Source of the DNA: Clostridium cavendishii DSM 21758
Lineage (GTDB): Bacteria; Bacillota; Clostridia; Clostridiales; Clostridiaceae
Length of the DNA: 37,612 nucleotides
Direction: 5' to 3'
Assembly: GCF_900141845.1 (NCBI RefSeq)
Contig: NZ_FQZB01000012.1
Span: 217,477-255,088 of the forward strand
Positions 18,400 through 27,076 of this stretch are shown in pieces (the stretch's first letter is position 1; each line of letters begins with the position of its first letter). The translations under genes were made by a program, and so were the position numbers. The notes below the pieces were generated by a model. The model was not told the origin of the DNA and made no database searches. It saw only the letters and a program-made list of their open reading frames with translations.

Positions 18400-18879
18400 T
18401 TATAATTCCACTCCTTCTCCGTTTTCTTGTATGAATTTTTGTTTCATCTCTATCCTAAAATTAACAAGCTTTTCTTTAAGCTCAGGATATTTAATTGAAA
18501 GCATTTCTACTGCAAGCATTCCAGCATTATAGCTATTATTTATTCCTACTGTAGCAACTGGAATTGATTTTGGCATTTGAACTATTGAATATAATGCATC
18601 TAAACCATTAAGCGCTGCATTTACTGGAACTCCTATAACAGGTATAATCGTTTGAGATGCTATAACTCCTGGTAAATGTGCTGCAAGTCCTGCCCCTGCT
18701 ATTATTACTTCATAATTTTCATTTTCAATAGTCTTTAAAGTTTCTTCAAGTTTTTCAGGCACTCTATGAGCTGAAAGTACAAAAGCTTTATAATCAACAC
18801 CAAATTCTTTTAAAGCTTTTGCTGCTCCTTTCATAACATCAGTATCTGACTTACTACCAAAAAAAATGGCAACCTTCAT
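18400..18879 (-). CDS. purE: 5-(carboxyamino)imidazole ribonucleotide mutase, class I-like
   Basis: This 159-residue enzyme makes CAIR. It shows FFGSKSDTDVM, LSAHRVPE and the loop AGAGLAAHLPGVIA, followed by VNAALNGLDALYSIVQMP, all in the style of class I PurE rather than the class II animal-type enzyme. Class I enzymes normally use N5-CAIR from PurK, but no purK lies in this operon. Either purK is elsewhere or this enzyme works on AIR and CO2 directly, which the sequence alone cannot settle. An AAGGAGGA site precedes the ATG at 18879. A 151-bp gap with a stem-loop separates it from purL. Confidence 0.96.
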   Translation of the reverse strand: MKVAIFFGSKSDTDVMKGAAKALKEFGVDYKAFVLSAHRVPEKLEETLKTIENENYEVIIAGAGLAAHLPGVIASQTIIPVIGVPVNAALNGLDALYSIVQMPKSIPVATVGINNSYNAGMLAVEMLSIKYPELKEKLVNFRIEMKQKFIQENGEGVEL

Positions 18880-18956
18880 TTTGTATCCTCCTTGTTTTTA
18901 ATTGATTTTTATGTTTATCTAACTTAAAAATTATTTCAAGTGAATTTTAGTAAATA

Positions 18957-18994
18957 AATATTAATATAGTTGTCTAGTTATCTATGTTAATATT
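18957..18994 (-). other. Stem-loop in the purL-purE gap
   Basis: Arms 18957-18969 and 18982-18994 form a 13-bp AT-rich stem with one G-U pair and a 12-nt loop, just after purL. No strong U-run follows on the minus strand, so it could tune read-through into purE or protect the RNA end. A TTGAAA about 40 nt further downstream could be part of a weak internal promoter. Confidence 0.4.
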
Positions 18995-19030
18995 TATAAA
19001 GAGCTAATTTAAAGTTTAAAACTCATAACT

Positions 19031-22000
19031 CTATTTATAGTATTTAACTCCTGATTCAAATATTTTTTGATCAAAATTTCCTTCTATATTTTTATAAAGT
19101 CCATAACCTATTCTTTCAGAATGAGCCATTTTACCTAAAACTCTTCCATCTGGACTTGTTATTCCTTCTATTGCAAGCATTGAACCATTTGGATTAAATG
19201 GCATATTTAAAGTAGGTACTCCTTCTTCATTTACATATTGAGTTGCTATTTGACCACTAATTTCTAACTGTTTAAGCACCTCTTCTGTAGCTACAAATCT
19301 TCCTTCACCATGTGAAATTGGCACAGTGTGAATATCTCCAAGCTCTACTCCATTGAACCAAGGTGATAACTTTGAAGTTATTTTAGTTTTAACCATAGAA
19401 CTCATGTGTCTGTCTATATTGTTATAAGTAAGAGTAGGCATATTTTCGTTAATATCAACAATTTCCCCATATGTTACAAGTCCAAGCTTTACAAGTGCTT
19501 GAAAGCCATTACAAATTCCTAGCATAAGTCCATCTCTATTTTTTAATAAATCCATAACTGCATCTTTAATTCTTTCATTTCTAAATACAGTAGCTATAAA
19601 TTTTCCAGATCCATCTGGTTCATCTCCAGCTGAAAATCCACCCGGTAACATTATTATTTGAGAGGTTCTTATATCTTTTTCTAGTTCTATTATTGATCCT
19701 TCTAAAGCTTCTTTTGTTATATTCTTAAATACAAATTGTTTAGTTTCTCCACCAGCTTTTCTAAATGCCCTTTCTATGTCATATTCACAGTTTGTTCCTG
19801 AAAATACCGGAATAATAACTCTAGGTTTAGCTAATTTAATCATTGGCGAAACCTTTTTATCTATATTAGAGCAAATTAGTCTAACCTTTTCTTTTACATC
19901 ATCAGTCTTTATAGTAAATACACTATCTAATTTACTTTCCCAAATATTTATCAAATCATCAATTGCTAAAATTTCACCTAATACTTCTATTTCTTTCTCT
20001 TCTATTGTTTCTCCAATAATCTTTATATTTGCCCCTGCAAATTCCTGTTCTATATTGATTCCTGCCTTAACTTCAACTAATAAAGAACCATAATTCACTT
20101 CAAAAATCTCATCCTTGCTTAAATTATCTATTTTTGCACCTATTTTATTACCAAAGCTCATTTTAGATATTGCTTCACATAAGCCTCCAAATTTAATTGA
20201 AAAAGCTGATATTATCTTTTTTTCTTCTATAAGCTTTGAAACTATATTAAGATTATTCTTAAACATTTCAATATCTAACGTTTCATCCTCATGTCTTAAA
20301 GCCTTCACATGTACAAGCTTTGAACCAATTGACTTAAATTCAGGTGATATAACATTATTTACATGTGCAGCTTCTACTGCAAAAGCTACCAAAGTAGGTG
20401 GAACATCTAAATTTCCAAAGCTTCCTGACATAGAGTCTTTGCCACCAATTGCAGGTATCTCTAATACTCTTTGTGCTTCGTAAGCTCCAAGTAATGCTGC
20501 TAGGGGTTTGCCCCATCTTGTTCCTTCTTTATATAATTTTTCAAAATACTCCTGAAGTGTAAGTCTTATACCTCGAAGTTTACCACCTGATGCTATTATT
20601 TTTGTAACAGATTCAATTATGCTATAATATGCTCCATGATAAGGGCTCCAAATTGCCAAATTAGGATTAAATCCATAACTCATAAGTGTACATGTTTTAC
20701 TTTCTCCATTTAAAACTGGAATTTTAGCTGCCATTGCTTCTGCTGGTGTCAAATTATACTTGCCACCAAATGGCATAAGAACCGTTCCTGCACCTATAGT
20801 AGAATCAAATCTTTCTACAAGCCCCTTTTGAGAAGCAACATTTAAATCTTTTAAAGTTGCAAACCAAGCTTTTTTAAGTTCTTCATTTACTTTTTTATTA
20901 AAGAAGGTATCTTCTGTAGAAGGTGCTTTAACAAATGCTTCTGTATATTGAGTTGCTCCATTGGTATCTAAAAAATCTCTCTTTAAATCTACAATGACGT
21001 TACCTCTCCAAAACATTCTCATTCTATCTGTATCAGTAACTTCTGCAACTACTATTGCCTCTAAATTTTCTTCCTTAGCTAATTCTATAAACTTTTTTGC
21101 ATTTTCTTTAGATACTACAACTGCCATTCTCTCTTGAGATTCTGAAATAGCAAGCTCCGTTCCATCTAAACCTTCATATTTTTTAGAAACTAAATCGAGA
21201 TTTATGTCTAATGATCTGCAAAGCTCCCCTATAGCAACCGAAACACCGCCAGCACCAAAATCATTACATCTTTTTATCATTGTTGAAACTTTATTATTTC
21301 TAAATAATCTTTGTAATTTTCTTTCTGTTGGAGCATTACCCTTTTGTACTTCTGCACCACATTCAAGAATAGAATCTTCTGTATGTTCTTTTGATGAACC
21401 TGTTGCTCCACCACAGCCATCTCTACCAGTTCTTCCTCCAAGTAAGATTATCTTATCTCCAAATTTAGGAGTTTCCCTAACTACATTCTTCTTAGGTGCT
21501 GCTGCAATAACAGCTCCTATTTCCATTCTTTTAGCAACATATCCTTCATGATATATTTCACTTACTTGTCCAGTTGCAAGACCTATTTGATTTCCATATG
21601 AACTATAACCATGAGCAGCTCCCAAAGTTATCTTCCTTTGTGGTAATTTACCATTAAGAGTTTCAGAAATTGGCTTGGTTATATCTCCACTTCCTGTAAC
21701 TCTCATAGCCTGATAAACATAGGTTCTTCCTGATAGCGGATCTCTTATTGCTCCACCCAAACAAGTAGCTGCACCTCCAAAAGGTTCTATTTCTGTTGGA
21801 TGATTATGTGTTTCATTTTTAAACATAACTAAATAATCTTCATAACCTTTGTCTGTCTCAACCTTAACATTTATTGAACAGGCATTTATTTCTTCTGAAA
21901 TATCTAAATCTTCTAAAATCCCTCTTTTTCGCATTTCCTTCATAGATATAACTGCAATGTCCATGAAAGTCATAGGCTTTTCCTTTTCAGCATATACAAA

Positions 22001-22774
22001 ACTTCTAGACTCCTTATAATTCTCATAACTTCTTTCTATTGGTTTTGAATATATTCCAGCTTCTATTTCTATATTGGAAAGATTAGTTGAAAAAGTTGTA
22101 TGTCTACAATGATCCGACCAGTAAGTATCTATAACTTTAATTTCTGTAATAGTAGGATTTCTTTTTTCCTCTAAAAAATAATCTCTAACCATTATTAAAT
22201 CTTCAAAACTCATAGCAAGACCTAAATCCTTATGTAGCTTGATTATTTCTGAATCTGTTTTTGATATAAAGCCATTTAAAGTTTCAACTTGAGTTGGTAT
22301 ATTTAAAGATGTGTATAGTTCCTTACTTAAAGGATCTACTTCTCTTGAATCTACAGGGTTTATATAATATTTTTTAATCTTTAATAATTCTTCTTTTGAA
22401 ATGTCACCTTTTAATACTATTATCTTTGCAGTTTTAACAACTATGTCTTGCGCCTTAGTTAAAAGCTTTATACACTCAACTGCTGAATCAGCTCTCATAT
22501 CATATTGACCTGGAAGATATTCTACAGCAAAAGCTATCTCTTCTTTACTAATAGGAAATTCATCATAATAAACATAGTCCACAGGAGCCTCTGAAAATAC
22601 AGAGTTTACTGCTTTTTCAAAATCTTCATCAGAAATGTTGCAAGTTAAATATTTATTTATTAACCTAACTCCTTCTAAAGCCGTAACACCCAAATTACTT
22701 TTAAAATCCTTTAACAAGCTATTTCCTTCTACATTAAAACCTTGCTTTTTTTCAACATAAAGCGTTCTAATCAT
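19031..22774 (-). CDS. purL: Phosphoribosylformylglycinamidine synthase, single long chain
   Basis: A 1247-residue FGAM synthase with everything on one chain. It has an N-terminal PurS-like region (about 1-150) and a core with KNETHNHPTEIEPFGGAAT and a second, degenerate repeat. The C-terminal class I glutaminase has nucleophile Cys in MLGICNGFQ (near residue 1087) and the His and Glu of SHGEGRF. Bacillus-type Firmicutes usually split this into purS, purQ and purL; the fused form here is of the proteobacterial and clostridial kind. I place the start at the ATG at 22774, not the one 30 nt upstream, because GGAGGG stands 5 nt before 22774 and the protein then begins MIRTLYVEKKQ. It is the first gene of the pur operon, behind the promoter at 22861-22889. 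Confidence 0.96.
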   Translation of the reverse strand: MIRTLYVEKKQGFNVEGNSLLKDFKSNLGVTALEGVRLINKYLTCNISDEDFEKAVNSVFSEAPVDYVYYDEFPISKEEIAFAVEYLPGQYDMRADSAVECIKLLTKAQDIVVKTAKIIVLKGDISKEELLKIKKYYINPVDSREVDPLSKELYTSLNIPTQVETLNGFISKTDSEIIKLHKDLGLAMSFEDLIMVRDYFLEEKRNPTITEIKVIDTYWSDHCRHTTFSTNLSNIEIEAGIYSKPIERSYENYKESRSFVYAEKEKPMTFMDIAVISMKEMRKRGILEDLDISEEINACSINVKVETDKGYEDYLVMFKNETHNHPTEIEPFGGAATCLGGAIRDPLSGRTYVYQAMRVTGSGDITKPISETLNGKLPQRKITLGAAHGYSSYGNQIGLATGQVSEIYHEGYVAKRMEIGAVIAAAPKKNVVRETPKFGDKIILLGGRTGRDGCGGATGSSKEHTEDSILECGAEVQKGNAPTERKLQRLFRNNKVSTMIKRCNDFGAGGVSVAIGELCRSLDINLDLVSKKYEGLDGTELAISESQERMAVVVSKENAKKFIELAKEENLEAIVVAEVTDTDRMRMFWRGNVIVDLKRDFLDTNGATQYTEAFVKAPSTEDTFFNKKVNEELKKAWFATLKDLNVASQKGLVERFDSTIGAGTVLMPFGGKYNLTPAEAMAAKIPVLNGESKTCTLMSYGFNPNLAIWSPYHGAYYSIIESVTKIIASGGKLRGIRLTLQEYFEKLYKEGTRWGKPLAALLGAYEAQRVLEIPAIGGKDSMSGSFGNLDVPPTLVAFAVEAAHVNNVISPEFKSIGSKLVHVKALRHEDETLDIEMFKNNLNIVSKLIEEKKIISAFSIKFGGLCEAISKMSFGNKIGAKIDNLSKDEIFEVNYGSLLVEVKAGINIEQEFAGANIKIIGETIEEKEIEVLGEILAIDDLINIWESKLDSVFTIKTDDVKEKVRLICSNIDKKVSPMIKLAKPRVIIPVFSGTNCEYDIERAFRKAGGETKQFVFKNITKEALEGSIIELEKDIRTSQIIMLPGGFSAGDEPDGSGKFIATVFRNERIKDAVMDLLKNRDGLMLGICNGFQALVKLGLVTYGEIVDINENMPTLTYNNIDRHMSSMVKTKITSKLSPWFNGVELGDIHTVPISHGEGRFVATEEVLKQLEISGQIATQYVNEEGVPTLNMPFNPNGSMLAIEGITSPDGRVLGKMAHSERIGYGLYKNIEGNFDQKIFESGVKYYK

Positions 22775-22813
22775 AATATCCCTCCAGCTATTTTTTATTT
22801 TCACAATCTAAAG

Positions 22814-22847
22814 CGAATAATATTACTAACTTAAACAAAATAATTCG
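22814..22847 (-). promoter_or_regulatory. PurBox-like inverted CGAA/TTCG pair in the purL leader
   Basis: On the minus strand CGAATTAT (CGAA at 22844-22847) and ATTATTCG (TTCG at 22814-22817) face each other with 26 bp between the cores. This is close to the geometry I recall for PurR PurBox pairs in Bacillus. The pair lies just downstream of the likely transcription start. The assignment is inference; no purR is in the window. Confidence 0.4.
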
Positions 22848-22860
22848 TGTCTATGTTTTA

Positions 22861-22889
22861 ATGTTACCATTGCAATATTTTCCTGTCAA
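22861..22889 (-). promoter_or_regulatory. Promoter of the pur operon
   Basis: A perfect -35 TTGACA (22884-22889) stands 17 bp from TAACAT (22861-22866) on the minus strand, about 85 bp before the purL ATG. Confidence 0.75.
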
Positions 22890-22894
22890 CAATA

Positions 22895-22944
22895 AAAATA
22901 AAAAACGCCATATAATTCGTGTTTAGACGAATTATATGGCGTTT
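22895..22944 (-). terminator. Terminator of the racemase-family gene
   Basis: A perfect 17-bp stem (22903-22919 with 22928-22944) and 8-nt loop follows the racemase gene by 12 bp. On the minus strand it continues into TTTTTATTTTTATT. It isolates that gene from the pur promoter directly downstream. Its loop-flanking ACGAA/TTCG parts resemble the PurBox-like repeats. Confidence 0.85.
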
Positions 22945-22955
22945 AAAAAATATTA

Positions 22956-24014
22956 TCATTCGTTGATTTCCCTTTTGTAAACTTTTTCTATAGCAGAATC
23001 TGCTAATATAGGAGATATATCTACAGTAAAGACATCTTCCATAGAAAAGTTATCAAAATCAATAAGTGTAACGTTCATATTTGGTCTTCCTAATATTTTT
23101 ACTCCTGTATTTCCTTTAAATATTACAGGTCTAAACTTTATATGATTATATATAACTTTAAGTAAATCATAGAAAACATTATGCTTAACATCCTTTGAAA
23201 AACCAAAGTGCTCTATATTTCCAAAACCTAATACTCCAATAGTCATATTCCTTTTTGCTTTATAAGCTAAACTATAACCTACGAAGCTACCTTTTTTAAC
23301 CTTATGCTTATTAACAGCTTTAGCTTTAAAACTATAAACTTTTTTAAAACCTACTGAAAATCCATCATAACCATAAATAACATTCCCACACCTAACTAAG
23401 TTTGTAAAATCTACAGCCTTCCTAACATCTTCTTTTAATAAACCTGATGAATTTAATAAATGAATATTTTGTATGCTATCCTTGTATTTAAGGGTTACCT
23501 TCTTAAAGCTCTCTATTTGTTTTAAAGTATATTTTACATCCTTAGTATTATGTAAATGACTATATATACCATCTATTATTATATTTTTAAAATTAGAATT
23601 TATATTTTCTATAACCTTATCTAAATTTTCGAGTTTAATTCCCATTCTACTCATGCCTGTATCTACATAAATATGAATTTTATATGTTTTTTCCTTATCT
23701 AAACTTTCTAATAATTCTTCATTATCCACTGTATAAATTAAATTTTCCATATCTACGGCAAAATCTTCTTTACTAACTAATGGACTTAAAAGCAAAATTT
23801 CTTTCTCTGTATTAATTCTTCTTGCTTCAGTTAAATCAGCTACAGCAAAATAGTCTACCTTGTCCTCCAAAAATTCAGCTATTTTTTCAATACCAAGCCC
23901 ATATGCGTTCCCTTTTAAAACTGCCATAAATTTTTTCTTATTTGAAAGTCCTTTAATTAAATCCACATTATGTTGTATCTTATCTAAATCTACTTCACAC
24001 CAAAAATTTTTCAT
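22956..24014 (-). CDS. Alanine racemase family PLP enzyme, divergent
   Basis: A 352-residue fold-III PLP enzyme. AVLKGNAYGLG near residues 32-42 holds the lysine that binds PLP (the family norm is AVxKANAYGHG). YVDTGMSRMGI near 137 is the usual second motif, and VGYSLAYKA near 245 has the catalytic tyrosine position. LGRPNMNVTLIDF matches the CMDQ region but with Asn for Asp. The usual PVGYADG segment is replaced by VLGFGNIEHFG. The protein may racemize alanine for peptidoglycan or act on another amino acid, and I cannot tell which. It is preceded by a 25-codon membrane peptide gene 14 bp upstream and followed by a strong terminator. An AAAGGAAAAGAG site precedes the ATG at 24014. Confidence 0.85.
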   Translation of the reverse strand: MKNFWCEVDLDKIQHNVDLIKGLSNKKKFMAVLKGNAYGLGIEKIAEFLEDKVDYFAVADLTEARRINTEKEILLLSPLVSKEDFAVDMENLIYTVDNEELLESLDKEKTYKIHIYVDTGMSRMGIKLENLDKVIENINSNFKNIIIDGIYSHLHNTKDVKYTLKQIESFKKVTLKYKDSIQNIHLLNSSGLLKEDVRKAVDFTNLVRCGNVIYGYDGFSVGFKKVYSFKAKAVNKHKVKKGSFVGYSLAYKAKRNMTIGVLGFGNIEHFGFSKDVKHNVFYDLLKVIYNHIKFRPVIFKGNTGVKILGRPNMNVTLIDFDNFSMEDVFTVDISPILADSAIEKVYKREINE

Positions 24015-24028
24015 TCTCTTTTCCTTTC

Positions 24029-24106
24029 CTATAAGTTACTTCTCTTTGACTCTATCCAAATTAATAAGCCAACAAATACAATTAAAATTATTATTTTTAT
24101 AGCCAT
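24029..24106 (-). CDS. Small single-pass membrane peptide, 25 residues
   Basis: The minus strand has GGAGGG 4 nt before an ATG at 24106, opening a 25-codon frame. It starts MAIKIIILIVFVGLLIWIE, one transmembrane helix, and ends with a short charged tail (SKRSNL). It stops 14 bp before the racemase-family gene and likely shares its transcript; a TATAAT lies at 24146-24151 with only a poor -35. The binding site is better than that of the racemase gene, which argues that it is translated. I do not recognise the family. It could be a small membrane-associated regulator or serve for translational coupling. Confidence 0.6.
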   Translation of the reverse strand: MAIKIIILIVFVGLLIWIESKRSNL

Positions 24107-24155
24107 ATATCCCTCCAAAATCCCCTAAAAACAATATATTTCTATATTATAAAGT

Positions 24156-24343
24156 AAACTCCTACTCATTACATTCGTATGAGTACTCTTAAAGAGTAAG
24201 CTCCATTAACTAAAAATTTATAATGTCACTTAGCTTCAAATAACCAAATTAAAATTTGGATTCTCGCTTAAATGAAACTCCCATTCACTATCGTTCATAT
24301 GAGTAAGTTCAAATAACCAAATTAAAATTTGGATTCTCACTTA
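24156..24343. repeat. Composite intergenic direct repeats with hairpins
   Basis: A 31-bp sequence starting TTCAAATAACCAAATT is present twice without mismatch (24235-24265 and 24308-24338, period 73 bp), and each copy contains the palindrome CCAAATT/AATTTGG. A second, degenerate repeat of about 29 bp, AAACTCC... to ...ATGAGT, occurs at 24156-24184 and 24275-24304. It includes a 7-bp inverted repeat TACTCAT/ATGAGTA. There is no coding frame in this 431-bp gap between the membrane peptide gene and nadE. It looks like a fragment of a dispersed intergenic repeat family. Confidence 0.75.
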
Positions 24344-24387
24344 TAAGTAATTATATCATCTTTTTTACATAATAATCATTAAATTTA

Positions 24388-24416
24388 TTGATTTTCTTTT
24401 ACTATACATTTAATAT
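24388..24416 (+). promoter_or_regulatory. Promoter candidate for nadE
   Basis: TTGATT (24388-24393) and TAATAT (24411-24416) are 17 bp apart, about 120 bp before the nadE ATG. Confidence 0.4.
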
Positions 24417-24537
24417 TAAAATTGTACTTTTACCCTAATAGTTAAAATCTTTCCATGACATAATGGATATAAAATCTTCAAAACACAAATACTAAAAGAG
24501 GAAAAGTATATAGAATTTTATAAATGGAGTTGATTAT

Positions 24538-26445
24538 ATGGATTTTATTAAGGTAGGCGCAGCTTGCCCAAAATTAAAGGTTTGTGATGTTAAATATAAT
24601 GTAGAACAAATTATATCTCTTATAGATGAAGCTCATAAAAATGAAACTAAATTTTTAGTTTTTCCAGAACTTTGTACAACATCCTATACTTCTGCTGATC
24701 TCTTTACTCAAAGCACTCTTTTAGAGGCATCAGATGATGGTATTAAAGATATATTAAAATATTCTAAAGGTCTGGATATGCTAATTGCAATAGGCGCACC
24801 TCTCCTTCATAACTATACATTATATAATTGTGCTTATATAATATTTGAAGGTGAATTACTTGGTATAGTTCCAAAAAGTTATATACCAAATTATACTGAA
24901 TTTTATGAAAAGAGATGGTTTACCGAAGGACACTCTATAAAAGATACATATATAGAATTTAACTCTCAAAAAGATATTCCTTTTGGTGTAGATCTTATAT
25001 TTAAAAGCGGCGATTTTAAATTTGGCTTTGAAATTTGCGAAGATTTATGGACTACAATACCGCCTAGTTCTTATTTAGCACTAGCTGGTGCAAATATAAT
25101 AGGTAATCTGTCTGCCTCAAACGAATTGGTTTCTAAAAGTGATTACAGAAGAAGTCTTGTCCAGAATCAAAGCGCTAGATGTTTAAGTGCATATGTATAC
25201 GCATCTGCTGGTGTACATGAATCTACCACAGATCTATTATTTAGTGGTCATATGATGATTTCTGAAAACGGCTCAATATTGAGGGAAAATTCTAGATTTC
25301 AAAGAGAAAATGAAATAATTTATTCTTTAATAGATGTATTTAAACTTAATTCTGAGCGAATGAAAAATGTAAGCTTTAGAGACTCTATAAAGCTTTTACC
25401 TTTTACATCTAGAGAAATAAATTTTACATTAAAAGATTTAAACATAACAACCTTTAATAGATTTATAGATAAACACCCTTTTGTTCCTAGCAATTTAAAA
25501 CTTAGAGAAGAACGTTCAATGGAGATTTTTAACATTCAAACCTCGGCTCTAGCAAAACGTTTTGAGCACACTAGCTCTCAAAAAGCTATTATTGGCATTT
25601 CTGGAGGACTAGATTCAACATTAGCTCTTTTAGTCATTGTTAAAACATTTGATATGCTTAAAATACCAAGAAAGAACATAGTAACCATAACTATGCCAGG
25701 ATTTGGCACTACAGATAGAACCTATAATAATGCTTTAACATTGTGTAAAGAACTTGGATGTGATCTTAGAGAAATAAACATAGTTGACGCAGCTCTTCAA
25801 CATTTTAAAGATATTGGTCATGATAAAAATATACATGATGTAACTTATGAAAATGTTCAAGCAAGAGAAAGAACGCAAATTCTTATGGATATTGCAAATA
25901 AAGAAGGGGGACTTCTTATAGGAACGGGTGATCTTTCAGAACTTGCTCTTGGTTGGTGCACATATAATGGAGATCATATGAGTATGTATTCTGTAAATTG
26001 CTCCATCCCAAAAACGCTGGTTAGATATTTAGTTAAATATGTAGCTGAAAAAGAAAGTACTAAAGAAGTATCTAATACGCTTCTTGATATTTTAGATACT
26101 CCAGTAAGTCCTGAACTGCTTCCAAAAGATAAAAATGGAGAAATAGCACAAAAAACTGAAGATATAGTAGGGCCTTATGAATTACATGATTTCTTCTTAT
26201 ATCATTTTATAAGACATGGTTCAAGTAAAGAACGTATATTATTTTTAGCATTAGAAGCTTTTAAATCAGATTATGATAAAGAAACTATAGAAAAATGGCT
26301 AGATAAATTTCTAAGACGTTTCTTCACCCAACAATTTAAACGTTCTGCGCTTCCAGACGGTCCTAAAGTAGGAACTATTTCTTTATCTCCTAGAGGTGAT
26401 TTAAGAATGCCATCTGATGCAAGCTTTAACCTTTGGATAAATTAA
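24538..26445 (+). CDS. nadE: Glutamine-dependent NAD+ synthetase
   Basis: A 635-residue enzyme that amidates nicotinic acid adenine dinucleotide to NAD using ammonia from glutamine. The N-terminal nitrilase-type glutaminase domain (about 1-285) has the triad E44 (FPELC), K113 (VPKSYIPNY) and C167 (FEICEDLW). The C-terminal synthetase has the PP-loop SGGLDS at 355-360 and TGDLSELALGWCTYNGDHM further on. The length fits the long two-domain form, so no separate ammonia source is needed. It is the only large plus-strand gene in the left 26 kb. A GGAG site lies 9 nt before the ATG at 24538, and a strong terminator follows. Confidence 0.97.
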   Translation: MDFIKVGAACPKLKVCDVKYNVEQIISLIDEAHKNETKFLVFPELCTTSYTSADLFTQSTLLEASDDGIKDILKYSKGLDMLIAIGAPLLHNYTLYNCAYIIFEGELLGIVPKSYIPNYTEFYEKRWFTEGHSIKDTYIEFNSQKDIPFGVDLIFKSGDFKFGFEICEDLWTTIPPSSYLALAGANIIGNLSASNELVSKSDYRRSLVQNQSARCLSAYVYASAGVHESTTDLLFSGHMMISENGSILRENSRFQRENEIIYSLIDVFKLNSERMKNVSFRDSIKLLPFTSREINFTLKDLNITTFNRFIDKHPFVPSNLKLREERSMEIFNIQTSALAKRFEHTSSQKAIIGISGGLDSTLALLVIVKTFDMLKIPRKNIVTITMPGFGTTDRTYNNALTLCKELGCDLREINIVDAALQHFKDIGHDKNIHDVTYENVQARERTQILMDIANKEGGLLIGTGDLSELALGWCTYNGDHMSMYSVNCSIPKTLVRYLVKYVAEKESTKEVSNTLLDILDTPVSPELLPKDKNGEIAQKTEDIVGPYELHDFFLYHFIRHGSSKERILFLALEAFKSDYDKETIEKWLDKFLRRFFTQQFKRSALPDGPKVGTISLSPRGDLRMPSDASFNLWIN

Positions 26446-26484
26446 TTCTTTCTTATAAAAAAATTAAATCTTATTTAGATTATA

Positions 26485-26530
26485 AAAGAGATAGCAATTT
26501 AACTATTGCTATCTCTTTCTATTAATCTTT
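26485..26530 (+). terminator. Terminator of nadE
   Basis: A perfect 14-bp stem (26485-26498 with 26505-26518), 6-nt loop, and a T-rich tail reaching CTTTTT lie 40 bp after the nadE stop. Confidence 0.85.
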
Positions 26531-26583
26531 TTGATTTTCAATCCTTTAAATATATTATTTTCTAATGCTAGTGTAAAACATAA

Positions 26584-26802
26584 TTAATCACATAATAGCT
26601 TTTTCCCATTTTTAGCAATTATAATACCTATAATATTTACACTTAATATACAACTAAACCAAATCATATTCACAGTTATATTTGTTGATATTAAAAAACC
26701 TATAATATATGAATATATATGAAACAATAAAGTTCCTATTAAAGGACTAAACAATATTAAGCCTATCACTATAAATATTTTATTATCTATATTATCATTC
26801 AT
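26584..26802 (-). CDS. Small two-helix membrane protein, unknown function
   Basis: A 72-residue protein with hydrophobic segments at about residues 9-37 and 43-62 and a short basic end (AKNGKKLLCD). Binding site AGAGGTGAT lies 8 nt before the ATG at 26802. I do not recognise the family. A perfect inverted repeat sits right before its binding site, and a sequence block also found upstream of another accessory gene lies behind that, so it is probably a regulated accessory gene of the prophage end. Nothing is known that would give a role. Confidence 0.65.
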   Translation of the reverse strand: MNDNIDNKIFIVIGLILFSPLIGTLLFHIYSYIIGFLISTNITVNMIWFSCILSVNIIGIIIAKNGKKLLCD

Positions 26803-26824
26803 ATTTTATCACCTCTAAAACATA

Positions 26825-26850
26825 TCTAGTGTACAAGTTAGTACACTAGA
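26825..26850 (-). promoter_or_regulatory. Operator-like inverted repeat before the two-helix membrane gene
   Basis: TCTAGTGTAC (26825-26834) and GTACACTAGA (26841-26850) are perfect 10-bp arms around a 6-bp centre. It lies some 20 bp before the ATG's binding site. It could be a repressor operator, or a hairpin in the mRNA leader. No regulator gene is adjacent. Confidence 0.5.
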
Positions 26851-26876
26851 TTTTAAAACTTTTCTTTCTAAAACCT

Positions 26877-26952
26877 ATTACTACAAAAATCCTTTTTAAA
26901 AAATATTTAAGATTATTTCAATTTATATAGAGTTAATTAAAAGTTATTTTAA
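26877..26952 (-). repeat. Duplicated upstream block, copy A
   Basis: Roughly 76 bp, closely similar, apart from a deletion of several bases, to 31350-31433. Both read ATTACTACAAAAAT at one end and share CTATATAGAGTTAATTAA-type sequence in the middle. On the minus strand each copy lies upstream of an accessory gene. Confidence 0.65.
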
Positions 26953-27076
26953 TATTTGAATAATAATCTAAAAAATAGGCAGAAATTTTTTCATACTTCC
27001 CCTAATATTTTCTAATTTATCATATTTAATTATTATATAATTAAGTATAATAATATCAGTATTGTTAACAAATATT

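Noticed and set aside
22775..22804. Upstream ATG extending purL by 10 residues
   Set aside because: The GGAGGG site lies after this ATG and fits the ATG at 22774, which also gives the expected N-terminus.
24235..24338. Two 31-bp repeats with a 42-bp spacer resembling a CRISPR unit
   Set aside because: Only two copies exist, the spacer is made of another repeat, and no cas gene is present.
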